Positions 40,481-48,962 of a stretch of 64,000 nt of DNA are shown piece by piece. Origin of the DNA: JAGNDO01 sp963704975 (lineage in GTDB: Bacteria; Chloroflexota; Anaerolineae; Caldilineales; Caldilineaceae); assembly GCA_963704975.1 (NCBI GenBank), contig CAVPIK010000031.1, forward strand, positions 62,001-126,000, in the 5' to 3' direction. Position 1 is the first letter of the stretch; every line of letters starts with the position of its first letter. The notes under the pieces were generated by a model. It made no database searches. It was given only the letters and a program-made list of their open reading frames with translations, and was not told the DNA's origin. The translations under genes were made by a program, and so were the position numbers.

Positions 40481-40506
40481 ACTGAACCGTGGTTTCGCCT
40501 TTTTTC
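40463..40506 (+). terminator. Riboswitch expression-platform terminator
   Basis: AAGGCGAGACCAACGGT pairs with ACCGTGGTTTCGCCTT and runs into TTTTTT. It overlaps the aptamer 3' strand, so Mn2+ binding would free the downstream gene. Confidence 0.85.
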
Positions 40507-40537
40507 ATTTTCTTTTTTTCAGAAGTGAGGGACTTTG

Positions 40538-41464
40538 ATGGCAACAAGTATCTGGTTTTGGATTATCTTTAACGTGGTCGTTTTGGGCTTGCTGGCCTTG
40601 GATCTGGGCGTCTTTCACCGCAAGGCCCATGCGGTGTCGGTCAAAGAAGCCGCCATCTGGTCGGTGATCTGGATCTCCCTCTCCCTGCTCTTCAACCTGG
40701 GCATCTACTTTTTCGAAGGCAAAGAGATCGCCATGCAGTTTTTGGCGGGCTATCTGATCGAAAAGTCCCTGAGCGTGGACAATATCTTTGTCTTCATCAT
40801 GCTCTTCTCCTTTTTCCAAGTTCCGCCGGCCTATCAACACCGGGTGCTCTTTTGGGGGATCTTGGGGGCGCTGATCATGCGTGGGGCGCTGATCGGGGTG
40901 GGGGCTTTCCTGATCGCCCAGTTCTCTTGGGTGCTCTACATTTTTGGTGCCTTCCTGGTCTACACCGGCATCCGCATGGCCCTGCAAAAGGACGACGACC
41001 ATATCGACGTGGAGTCCAACCGGGCGGTGAAGCTGCTGCGCCGCTTCTTCCCCATCACCGACGGCTATCGGGGACAGAAATTCTTGACCATTGAGAATGG
41101 GGTGCGCATGGCCACGCCCCTGCTGGTGGTGTTGGTGATTGTGGAGACCACAGACCTGATCTTCGCCCTGGACTCCATCCCCGCCATCTTTGCCGTCACC
41201 CAAGACCCCTTTATTGTCTACACCTCCAACGTCTGCGCCATCCTGGGCTTGCGGGCCCTCTACTTCCTCCTGGCCGGGGTGATGCAGACCTTTCACTATC
41301 TCAAGTATGGGCTCTCCCTGGTGCTGGTCTTCGTGGGCGTCAAAATGTTGATCGCCGACTTCTACCATGTCTCCATCGGCCTCTCCCTGGGCGTCATCGC
41401 CGGTGTTTTGACCGTGAGCATTCTGGCGTCACTGCTCGTGCCCCCGCCTCGGACCGTGGCATAG
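40538..41464 (+). CDS. TerC/Alx family membrane protein (probable Mn2+ exporter)
   Basis: The 308-residue, polytopic protein has about nine membrane helices. It shows TerC family marks: ALDLGVFHRKAHAVSVKEA, GYLIEKSLSVDNIFVFIMLF and VLVIVETTDLIFALDSIPAI, where acidic residues inside helices (ExSLSVDN, ETTDLIFALDS) form the predicted metal path. Homologues (Alx, YkoY, MeeF-type) export manganese. The upstream Mn riboswitch supports the same role here. ATG at 40538 is chosen over the in-frame TTG at 40535 because it follows GTGAGGGA at a good distance. Confidence 0.93.
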   Translation: MATSIWFWIIFNVVVLGLLALDLGVFHRKAHAVSVKEAAIWSVIWISLSLLFNLGIYFFEGKEIAMQFLAGYLIEKSLSVDNIFVFIMLFSFFQVPPAYQHRVLFWGILGALIMRGALIGVGAFLIAQFSWVLYIFGAFLVYTGIRMALQKDDDHIDVESNRAVKLLRRFFPITDGYRGQKFLTIENGVRMATPLLVVLVIVETTDLIFALDSIPAIFAVTQDPFIVYTSNVCAILGLRALYFLLAGVMQTFHYLKYGLSLVLVFVGVKMLIADFYHVSIGLSLGVIAGVLTVSILASLLVPPPRTVA

Positions 41465-41480
41465 GAGGTTGGGTTGTTTG

Positions 41481-41540
41481 GAACCAATGCAAAAAGAGGG
41501 GAAGGGCTGTTCAGCCCTTCCCCTCTTTTTGCATTGGTTC
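41481..41540. terminator. Perfect 60-bp palindrome between terC and the TspO-like gene
   Basis: Two exact 29-bp arms (GAACCAATGCAAAAAGAGGG... and complement) around TT. The AAAAAGAGGGGAAGGGCTG stem followed by CTTTTTG works as a terminator on either strand, but the arms extend beyond what a terminator needs. Confidence 0.85.
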
Positions 41541-41567
41541 TTCTCAATAAACTGGAGTGGTCAACCC

Positions 41568-41600
41568 AGAAGTTCGACTTTTGCCAAAAGTCGAACTTCT
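41568..41600. terminator. Second perfect hairpin, at the end of the TspO-like gene
   Basis: AGAAGTTCGACTTTT and complement around GCC, just downstream of the minus-strand stop at 41613. Confidence 0.7.
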
Positions 41601-41612
41601 TCGCCTCTAAAC

Positions 41613-42395
41613 TTAGGCCATCGATCCCTGCAACTTCCCCGGCGGACGGGTGCGGATCAGCCCGGCGATCAGCACCACAAGCACTGCGGCGGCCATGGCC
41701 CCGGCCATGCCCATCACCAAGGTCGTGTCCATATATTTGACCACGATGCCCACATAGGCCCAGATCACCACCCCGGCGTAGGCCACATCCCGGCGGGTAT
41801 AGACCACATAGCCGGTGATGACCGCGCCCACCACAATGATAATGGCCGACCAGATGGGAGCCATTGTAGTCGGTGTGGTCTCCCAGCCCAAGTTCTGGAA
41901 GAGGACCGTGGTGTTGGCGATGGTGGCCACGGTGATCCAGGCGGTGTAGATGCTGAAGGGCACGTTGATCAGCCAATATTCCTTGCGGCTGGTGGGCTTG
42001 ATGCCCGTGCCGATGCGCACATAGAGGGTGAGCAGGGTGGCAAGAATGCCCAGCATGATCACCCAGCTAATGTTGACGTAAAGATATTGCCAGGCCACGA
42101 TCCAGGCGCTGTTGAAGAGATTGGAGGCCACGAAGAGCCAGCCAATCGAGCGCAGCCGGGGGTTTTCCTTCTGGCTGGGCAGGGAATGATAGATGGTGAA
42201 GGCGATCAGCCCGGTGTAGATCACCCCCCAAATGGCAAAGACATAGCCCGCCGGGGTGAAGTAGTTGACCCACATATCCGAAATTTCTCCGGTGGTGATG
42301 TTGTTGAGGGGCAGGCCCGTGGCCAGCCCATTCATCACCAGGGTCAAAAGGGTGGTGGAGATCACGGCGAATTGTCGCTGGATGTCACGGTTCAT
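41613..42395 (-). CDS. TspO/MBR-like tryptophan-rich sensory protein
   Basis: The intact 260-residue protein has seven or eight hydrophobic helices. The motifs YFTPAGYVFAIWGVIYTGLI and NSAWIVAWQYLYVN, plus NVPFSIYTAWITVATIAN, match the longer bacterial TspO-related proteins annotated as tryptophan-rich sensory proteins. Classic TspO has five helices and about 160 residues; this one is larger with an N-terminal and a C-terminal helix added. Family members bind porphyrins or small hydrophobic ligands. The ligand here is unknown. The C-terminus RTRPPGKLQGSMA is cytosolic and basic. Confidence 0.82.
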   Translation of the reverse strand: MNRDIQRQFAVISTTLLTLVMNGLATGLPLNNITTGEISDMWVNYFTPAGYVFAIWGVIYTGLIAFTIYHSLPSQKENPRLRSIGWLFVASNLFNSAWIVAWQYLYVNISWVIMLGILATLLTLYVRIGTGIKPTSRKEYWLINVPFSIYTAWITVATIANTTVLFQNLGWETTPTTMAPIWSAIIIVVGAVITGYVVYTRRDVAYAGVVIWAYVGIVVKYMDTTLVMGMAGAMAAAVLVVLIAGLIRTRPPGKLQGSMA

Positions 42396-42547
42396 GGTAG
42401 GTCTCCTTGTTGAGCTAGAAAGTGTTCAGTTCGGCAGAAATTTAATCAAGCGTCGGCAAGCACTTGTTGGCGTTTGTGTGTGAACTTGTCGTTTATTTTT
42501 GCATTGTACAACTATTGTCCATGTATTGCAAATGATGAGATCGCTGA

Positions 42548-43079
42548 ATCAAGCCAAGGAATCGGGTATGGGTCAGCGTGGTGGAAATGAGCTGGGCAAT
42601 CCCGGAATGGGCCGGTTCTTCTTGGGTTCATGCGGATCGCGTTGGCCCATTCCGGGATTGGCGGGGAGATCTCGTCCATTCCGGGAATGGGCCAACGCTA
42701 TTTCGTCAACCCAAAATCGCCCCGGCCCTTTCCCGGAATGCCCACCTCCATCGAACCCGGACCGATTTTCACCCGAAATTTCGGCATGGTTTATCATGGC
42801 TTTCCAATTTCGGTGAACCGTCAGTGCGGTTTTCAACCTATAGGCATCAAGCCAAGGAATCGGGTATGGGTCAGCGTGGTGGAAATGAGCTGGACAATCC
42901 CGGAAAGGGCCGGTTCTTCTTGGGTTCATGCGGATCGCGTTGGCCCATTCCGGGATTGGCGGGGAGATCTCGTCCATTCCGGGAATGGGCCAACGCTATT
43001 TCGTCAACCCAAAATCGCCCCGGCCCTTTCCCGGAATGCCCACCTCCATCGAACCCAGAGCGATTTTCACCCGAAACTC
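42548..43079 (+). repeat. Tandem duplication of a 298-bp-period unit with GGGAATGGGCC palindromes
   Basis: ATCAAGCCAAGGAATCGGGT starts at 42548 and again at 42846; about 230 bp of each unit are almost identical (differences such as GGGCAATCCC/GGACAATCCC and GGAATGGGCC/GGAAAGGGCC). Each unit holds CCCATTCCGGGATTGGCGG, CCATTCCGGGAATGGGCC and CGGCCCTTTCCCGGAATG. The field at 1670-2165 is a diverged relative. Open frames here encode repeat peptides only. Confidence 0.88.
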
Positions 43080-43155
43080 AGAAGAAAGCGCTACTTTCTT
43101 CGTCAATCTTCCCAGCTTCCCAGATCATTTGACGTCGAACCAGCCTCCCGATTTT

Positions 43156-43184
43156 TTGACGTACCCGCCCATCTTGGCTATACT
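43156..43184 (+). promoter_or_regulatory. Sigma70 promoter of the rplU-rpmA-rpmE operon
   Basis: TTGACG, 17-bp spacer, TATACT. The leader would be about 190 nt, long enough for an autoregulatory L21-type leader, but I could not identify a known motif in it. Confidence 0.7.
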
Positions 43185-43380
43185 GTATCTTCGTGGGCAT
43201 TGTCCGTCGCCCACGTTCTTGTTGTATTGACAAAGTGTTTTTCGGGAAAAATCCGAAGACCCGGTAGCCTGTCTTTGTGGGGTCGATGAGAATTTCTAGA
43301 CCTCGACACTGGGCAGGGCCGCAACACCAAAGTTTCGGTGGGTCATCCATCCCATCGGACGCGGCAGAAAGGGAGCATCT

Positions 43381-43692
43381 ATGTACGCAGTGATCCGAAC
43401 CGGGGGCAAGCAATATCGCGTTGCCCTGGGTCAGCAGGTCGAAGTCGAGAAGTTGGAGGGCGTGGTGGGTGACACCATCATGCTGGACGATGTGCTGATG
43501 GTCGCCAACGGTGACGCAGTCACCATCGGCCAGCCCACAGTTGCAGGGGCCACAGTGGAATGTCGCATCACCGGCCAATACCGGGGCGACAAGATCTTGG
43601 TCTTCCGCTATCGCCCCAAGAAACGCATTCGCGTGCGTCGGGGCCATCGCCAATATATCACCCGACTTCAGATCAACGCTATCAACGCCTAA
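43381..43692 (+). CDS. rplU: Large ribosomal subunit protein bL21
   Basis: The 103-residue protein starts MYAVIRTGGKQYRVALGQQV and ends RVRRGHRQYITRLQINAI, both diagnostic. It binds 23S rRNA in the large subunit. The next gene is rpmA, the universal partner. The ribosome site AGGGAG lies 7 bp before the ATG. Confidence 0.97.
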   Translation: MYAVIRTGGKQYRVALGQQVEVEKLEGVVGDTIMLDDVLMVANGDAVTIGQPTVAGATVECRITGQYRGDKILVFRYRPKKRIRVRRGHRQYITRLQINAINA

Positions 43693-43736
43693 TCCAGTTC
43701 TTAACCAGTTTCGAGTGCTAAAAAGGAGCAACCCTA

Positions 43737-44000
43737 ATGGCTCACAAAAAAGGTGGCGGTTCTAGCCGCAACAACCGAGACTCCAACGGTCAACGACTGG
43801 GTGTCAAGGCTTATGGCGGTGAATTCGTGACCGCCGGTTCCATCATCATCCGCCAACGCGGCACCCGCATCCACCCTGGCGACAATGTCGGCAAGGGCAA
43901 AGACGACACCCTGTTCGCCAAGAGCGACGGCTTCGTGACGTTTGAGTGGGCGAAGAAGAATCGCAAAAAGGTCAGTGTTCATTCCGAAAAGGTTAACTAA
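43737..44000 (+). CDS. rpmA: Large ribosomal subunit protein bL27
   Basis: The 87-residue protein begins MAHKKGGGSSRNNRDSNGQR and continues RLGVKAYGGEFVTAGSIIIR, RQRGTRIHPGDNVGKGKDD. The N-terminus starts directly AHKKG, without the cleavable extension of Firmicutes L27. Its flexible tail reaches the peptidyl-transferase centre. It sits between rplU and rpmE with short gaps, with AAAGGAG before its ATG. Confidence 0.97.
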   Translation: MAHKKGGGSSRNNRDSNGQRLGVKAYGGEFVTAGSIIIRQRGTRIHPGDNVGKGKDDTLFAKSDGFVTFEWAKKNRKKVSVHSEKVN

Positions 44001-44001
44001 C

Positions 44002-44349
44002 ATGCGTGAAGGCATTCATCCTCAATACTATCCCACGGCCAAGGTCGTTTGCTCTTGTGGCAACACTTGGCTGACCGGCAGCACCCAAGAAGAGATCCGC
44101 ACGGACGTGTGCAGCAATTGCCACCCCTTCTACACGGGTGAGCAGCGCATCGTCGACACCGCCGGCCAGGTGGAGCGCTTCATGAAGCGTTTGGAAGCCC
44201 GCCAGAGCACGGTGGCCCGCAAAGAGATCGCCACGACCGCCCGCAAGGAGGCCGACGACGCCGCCCGCAAGGCACGGGCCCGGGGCGACGATCCCGAAGC
44301 CGCCGCCGCCCAGGTGATGGCCAAGTACGAAGTGGCCGCCGAAGCCTAA
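44002..44349 (+). CDS. rpmE: Large ribosomal subunit protein bL31 (zinc-binding form) with long C-terminal extension
   Basis: Residues 1-70 are bL31: MREGIHPQYYPTAKVVCSCG, DVCSNCHPFYTGEQRIVDT and GQVERFMKR. CSCG and CSNCH supply the zinc cysteines (the C+ type). Typical bL31 ends near residue 70-75; here about 45 further residues, rich in Ala, Arg and Glu (ARKEADDAARKARARGDD), form a helical tail. The gene starts 2 bp after rpmA and is followed by a terminator. Confidence 0.93.
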   Translation: MREGIHPQYYPTAKVVCSCGNTWLTGSTQEEIRTDVCSNCHPFYTGEQRIVDTAGQVERFMKRLEARQSTVARKEIATTARKEADDAARKARARGDDPEAAAAQVMAKYEVAAEA

Positions 44350-44392
44350 GATCCCAGGCAGGCGAACTATGCGGGTAGCAATATGAACCAAA

Positions 44393-44432
44393 ACAAAGGG
44401 CAGAGACCACCGTCTCTGCCCTTTGTTTTGGG
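44393..44432 (+). terminator. Intrinsic terminator of the ribosomal protein operon
   Basis: AAAGGGCAGAGA-CCACCG-TCTCTGCCCTTT followed by GTTTTG. Confidence 0.9.
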
Positions 44433-44439
44433 CTTAGGC

Positions 44440-44582
44440 GATTTTGGATTGGGGATTTTAGATTTTGGATTGGGTGCTTTGACAGCCATACTTGATTCTC
44501 GTGTCCCCAATCCCGTCCCGTTCGGTTGATCCCGTACGCCGAAGCTAATCCAAAATCCAAAATCTCCAATCCAAAATTCACA
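44440..44582. repeat. Inverted heptamer pair (GATTTTG/GATTGGG arms) before tdk
   Basis: Tandem GATTTTG, GATTGGG, GATTTTA units at 44440-44479 and complementary CCAAAATCCAAAATC units at 44551-44578. The right arm ends about 16 bp before the tdk start codon. Confidence 0.8.
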
Positions 44583-44598
44583 ATCCCGGAGAAACCCT

Positions 44599-45192
44599 AT
44601 GCACTATCAACCCAACGGCGGCTGGATCGAACTGGTCTGCGGCTCCATGTTCAGCGGCAAGACGGAAGAGCTTCTGCGCCGCATTCGCCGGGCCGAGATT
44701 GCCCGCAAACGGCTTCAGGTCTTCAAGCCCCGCATCGATGACCGTTATGGCATCGTGCGGGTGGCTTCCCACGATGGGGTGGCCCGTGAAAATGTGGTCG
44801 TGGTCGAAAAGGCGATGGAAATTCTGGACCTGGTGGCCCCGGATACGGAAGTGGTGGCCATCGACGAGATCCAATTCTACGATTGGGCCATTGCCGATGT
44901 CTGCACCACCCTGGCCGACCGGGGCGTGCGGGTGATCGGGGCCGGGCTGGACCAGGACTTCCGGGGCGAGCCCTTTGGCCCCATGCCCCTGCTCTTGGCC
45001 CTGGCCGAGCGCATCGACAAGTTGCACGCCATCTGCGTGGTCTGTGGCGCCTCGGCCAGCCGCACCCAGCGCTTGATCGACGGCCGCCCGGCCAACTACC
45101 ACGACCCCATCATCCTGGTGGGGGGCAGCGAGAGCTACGAGGCCCGCTGCCGCACCTGTCACCAGGTGCCGGGCAAGGGCGAGCAGGGGTAG
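44599..45192 (+). CDS. tdk: Thymidine kinase
   Basis: The intact 197-residue protein belongs to type II thymidine kinases. It has the P-loop GSMFSGKTEELLRRIRRAE, the Walker B-like VVAIDEIQFYDW, GLDQDFRGEPFGPMPLLLA of the lasso region, and zinc-binding CVVCGASASRTQRL with CRTCH at the end. It phosphorylates thymidine in the salvage pathway, in the cytosol. Ribosome site GGAGAA precedes the ATG. It is likely monocistronic. Confidence 0.96.
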   Translation: MHYQPNGGWIELVCGSMFSGKTEELLRRIRRAEIARKRLQVFKPRIDDRYGIVRVASHDGVARENVVVVEKAMEILDLVAPDTEVVAIDEIQFYDWAIADVCTTLADRGVRVIGAGLDQDFRGEPFGPMPLLLALAERIDKLHAICVVCGASASRTQRLIDGRPANYHDPIILVGGSESYEARCRTCHQVPGKGEQG

Positions 45193-45342
45193 GGTAGAGA
45201 TAGAGGGTAGAGATAGAGGGTAGAGATAGAGGGTAGAGGTACACGTTCACGCCCCGCCCCCCTAGCCCCCCAACTTTGGGGGGAACTGTCCAGCACCTCC
45301 CCCAGAATTGGGGGCCGGGGGGCCGAGGGGGTGAACGTGTAC
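45193..45342. repeat. 13-bp tandem repeat followed by a C/G-run palindrome inside GTACACGTTCAC inverted repeats
   Basis: GGTAGAGATAGAG-type units repeat three times at 45193-45237. Then GTACACGTTCAC (45238) and GTGAACGTGTAC (to 45342) flank a C/G-run element (CCCCCCAACTTTGGGGGGAA ... CCCCCAGAATTGGGGG). The nesting suggests one repeat inserted in another. Confidence 0.75.
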
Positions 45343-45357
45343 GAGTAGCGATAGATC

Positions 45358-45416
45358 AAAAAAAGGCCACGGATTGAACGGGTACGTCGTATCCGTTCAA
45401 TCCGTGGCCTTTTTTC
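45358..45416. terminator. Bidirectional intrinsic terminator between tdk and the hybrid kinase
   Basis: AGGCCACGGATTGAACGG and complement around an 11-nt loop, flanked by A- and T-runs. It serves the minus-strand kinase ending at 45419. Confidence 0.88.
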
Positions 45417-45418
45417 GG

Positions 45419-48400
45419 TTAGCCTGCACCCGGCTCTATGCCATCCAAGATGCTGCGGATTTTGCCGGCAAGTTCTGCTATGGCAAAGGGTTTTCGGATC
45501 CACCCAGCGTTCTCGCTCTGTGGCAGGTCGTCTCTGCCCTCGCCCAGGGGATGGCCGGTCATGATCAGGACCTTCACGTTGGAAAAGCGCTTAAGCACGA
45601 TGTGGGCTAGTTCTATGCCGCCCATTTCGGGCATCACCAGATCGCTCAACATCAGCGAGACGGTCTTTGCCTGCTGGTCGATGATCTCCAGGGCCTGCCG
45701 CCCGTCTTCTGCGACTAACACCCCATACCCCAACTCTTCCAACGCCCCTTGCACCGATTGACGCATGGCTTTGTTGTCCTCGACAAGCAGGATGGTTTCG
45801 CCGCGCCCAGGGATTATTTCGTCCGCCAGACCCGTCGTGGCGACTTCTGGGGTGATGCTGTGCTGGGGCAGATAGAGGGTGAAGGTGGCGCCCTGGTCAA
45901 GTTGACTCTCGGCGACAATCGTCCCCCCATGTTGCTTGACAATGCCATAGACCTGGGCCAGGCCCAACCCGGTCCCCTTGCCCGGCTCCTTGGTGGTGAA
46001 GAAGGGATCGAAGATGCGGGACAGGTGGGTGGGGTCAATCCCCGTCCCCGTGTCGGAGACCACAAGGCTGATCCACTCCCCCGGACCCATGTCGGGCAAG
46101 GGGGGAGCCTCTCCCGATGCCAGGGAGAGGATCGACAGGGTGAACCCCAACTCGCCGCCGTTGGGCATGGCATCCCGGGCATTAAAGGCCAGATTCATCA
46201 GCACCTGTTGCACCTGGGTTGGGTCGGCAAAGACGATATATGCGCTGCGATCGTAGGTGAGCCCCAGGCGTATATTTTCCGGCATGGTGCGTTCCAGCAG
46301 TTTGACCATCTCCTTAACCAAAGGAGCCAGGTCCAAAGAGATCTTCTGCATAAATGAACGGCGGCTAAAGTCCAAGATCTGACGGATCAGGTTGGTGGCA
46401 TGTTTGGCCTGTTCTTGGATGGTGAGGAGTTGGCCTCGTTGCCGATCCGTGAGGTTGGCGGCCTTGCTCAGCAGTTGGGCATAGAGGACGATGGCCCCCA
46501 TGATGTTGTTGAAATCATGGGCGATGCCGGCGGCCAACTGGCCCACGCTGGCCAGCCGCTCTTGGGCCTGTTGATAGCGCTGGCGCTCCCGTTCTGCGGT
46601 CACATCCCAGATCACCAACAGGGTGCCGTCGGTGTGCGGCCCCGAAGTCAGCCGTTGCACGGCCACCTCCAGCATACGCTGAGAATTTTCCAGGATCAGC
46701 TCGTGCCGGGCTTGGTCGTTGCTCCTTGTCTCCAGAAGGGTGGAGAGGGGATGATCGCCCAGGGTCGTCACCAGATCGCCGGGGGCGAGCTGTGCCAGAT
46801 CCGCCAGGTGGACAAGGGCCGTGGGGTTGGCCAAGACCAACCGCTGGGCTCGATCCAGCAGCACCATGCCCTCTGGGGCGTTGTCGATGATCTGCTGGGT
46901 CAACTGGGCCTGGGCCTGGGTTTCGGCAAGGAGGGTGGCATTGTCCACGGCAATGGCGGCCTGGCCGGCCAGGGTCTCCAAAAAGCTGCGCCACTCCGCG
47001 TCGCTTGATCGTGGGGTGCGGCGGAAGACCTCCATCAAGCCGACGATGCGGTCTTTGGCGATCAACGGGACGCCATGATAGACCGCAAAGCCTTCTTTGG
47101 CCCACAGGGCGGAAAGGCGCGGGCTGTCCTGGATCTGGCTGGCGTCCTCTGCCCAGACCATGCGCCCCTCCAAGATGGCCCGCCCGACGAGACCTTGGCC
47201 CAGGTAGATGGTCTTGTCCTCGGCCAGGGTGGTGCGAAAGCCCTGTCCGGTCACATACGTCAGTGTTTGACTGCTCGAATCGACCAGCAGCACACACGCT
47301 GCGTCCAGATCCAGGTGGGTGAGGGTCTGTTCCAGGGCGACGTCCAGGGTTTGGGTCAGATCGGAGGTGCTGGTGATGGCCACATCGATGGCGTGCAGGG
47401 CGGCCAGGCGGTGCATCTGGGTTTCAATGCGGGCTTGTGCCCGCTTGCTCTCGGTGATGTCATGACCAATCCCCACCAAGCCGATGATGTTGCCCTGAGG
47501 ATCCCGCCACGGCACCTTGGTGGTCGATACCCAGCTTGACTGCCCCGTGGCCCCTGTCACCAATTCCTCGCGGTTGATGACAGATTGACCGGAACTGATG
47601 ACCGTTTGATCATCGACCCAGAACCCAGCGGCCATTTCCGGGGCATAAAAGTCAGAATCGGTCTTGCCGATGGCCGCTTCGGGGCTGGTTGCCCCCAACA
47701 AGCGCGCCCCGGCCACATTCTTGAGCACAAAGCGGCCCTGGGTATCCTTGGCGTAGATAGAGTCCGGCAGATGGTCGATCAGCGTGCGCAACAGGTTCCT
47801 TTCGTTGGCCAGGGCTTCTGCGGCCTGCTTGCGTTCCGTGATGTCTTCTTTGACGGCAACGAAATGGGTGATGGTGCCGTCCGTGTCCCGCACGGGCGTG
47901 ATGGTCTCCTGCTCGGCATAGAGGCTGCCATCCTTGCGCTGGTTGATCAACTCCCCCCGCCAGGAATCCCCAGCCAGGATGGTCTCCCACATCTCTTGGT
48001 AAAAGGCTGAAGTCTGGACGCCCGATTTCAGGATGCGTGGATTCTGGCCGATGGCTTCTTCCAAGGAATAGCCGGTCAGTTTTGACCAGGCCAGATTGGC
48101 CCACTGGATGGTACCGGACCGGTCGGTGATGACGATGCTGTTGTCGGCGGCTTCCAGCGCGGCGGTCAGCAGTCGCATCTGCTGCTCGGCCTGGTTGCGC
48201 TCGGTGACGTCGCGCACGATGGCGGTGAAGAGCTTTTTGCCGTCGATCTCTACGTGGGAGATGGAGATCTCGCTGGCAAACGCCTCGCCATCGGCGCGCA
48301 GACAAGGCAGAGCCATGGTCGGGGTTGCCATTGTGCGCGCCGTTGAATTTGATTGGGCAAAGCGGCGCGTAAGCCCTGCGTGATTCGATCGCACGAAATC

Positions 48401-48962
48401 GGGCAGAAAGCGGTCAAGGGGCTGGCCGATCACGTCAACGGCTTTGCACCGATACATTTGCTCGGCGGCCGGATTGAAGGCGACGATCTTTTGATCTTCA
48501 TCGATGGTGATGAGGGCATCCATCATGGTGCTGAAGATGCCCGCCATCTGGGCGCGGCTTTCGTGCAGAGCCCGGCTCGCCTGCCTCTTTTCCAGCACAG
48601 CATGGATGGCCAGGGGCAAGCGGCGGATATGGTCCGGGGTCTTGATCACATAGTCCGCCGCGCCCATCTTCAGGGCTTCAACCGCCACCGTTTCGGATCC
48701 CGTGCCGGTGACGATGATCACGGGCAGATCTGGATCTTGGGCATGGACCAATTCGATCACCTGCAAGCCGTCAAAGCCCAGGATGTTGAAATCGCTCAGG
48801 ATCAGATCGTAACCGCCCTCGGCCAGGGCCGTTTCGAATTCGAGCCTGGGAGGCGACCGTGATCAGGTCAAAGCCGCCGTCTTCCATCTCCAGGGCATCC
48901 CGCACCAACTCACGGTCGAACGGGTTGTCGTCCACATAAAGAACGCGAATGGACTTGCTCAT
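45419..48962 (-). CDS. Hybrid histidine kinase: REC-PAS-PAS-PAS-GAF-PAS-HisKA-HATPase-REC
   Basis: About 1,181 residues; one frame break near 48845, otherwise open for 1,115 codons. The N-terminal REC starts MSKSIRVLYVDDNPFDRELV; three PAS domains follow, each ending in a DITER/DVTER motif, then a GAF domain (LAALHAIDVAITSTSDLTQT, GLMEVFRRTPRSS) and another PAS. The kinase core shows GQLAAGIAHDFNNIMGAIVL (His in AHDFNN), LMNLAFNARDAMP, VVSDTGTGID, IFDPFFTTKEPGKGTGLGL. The C-terminal REC has ILLVEDNKAM and LMLSDLVMPEMGG (phospho-Asp). No membrane segment, so a cytosolic sensor. Its start overlaps the stop of the CHASE kinase upstream; they form one operon. Confidence 0.92.

Noticed and set aside
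42573..43289. Overlapping open frames of 100-220 codons on both strands at 42.5-43.3 kb
   Set aside because: They read through the tandem 298-bp unit and give duplicated peptides in several frames, which is the sign of a repeat, not a gene.
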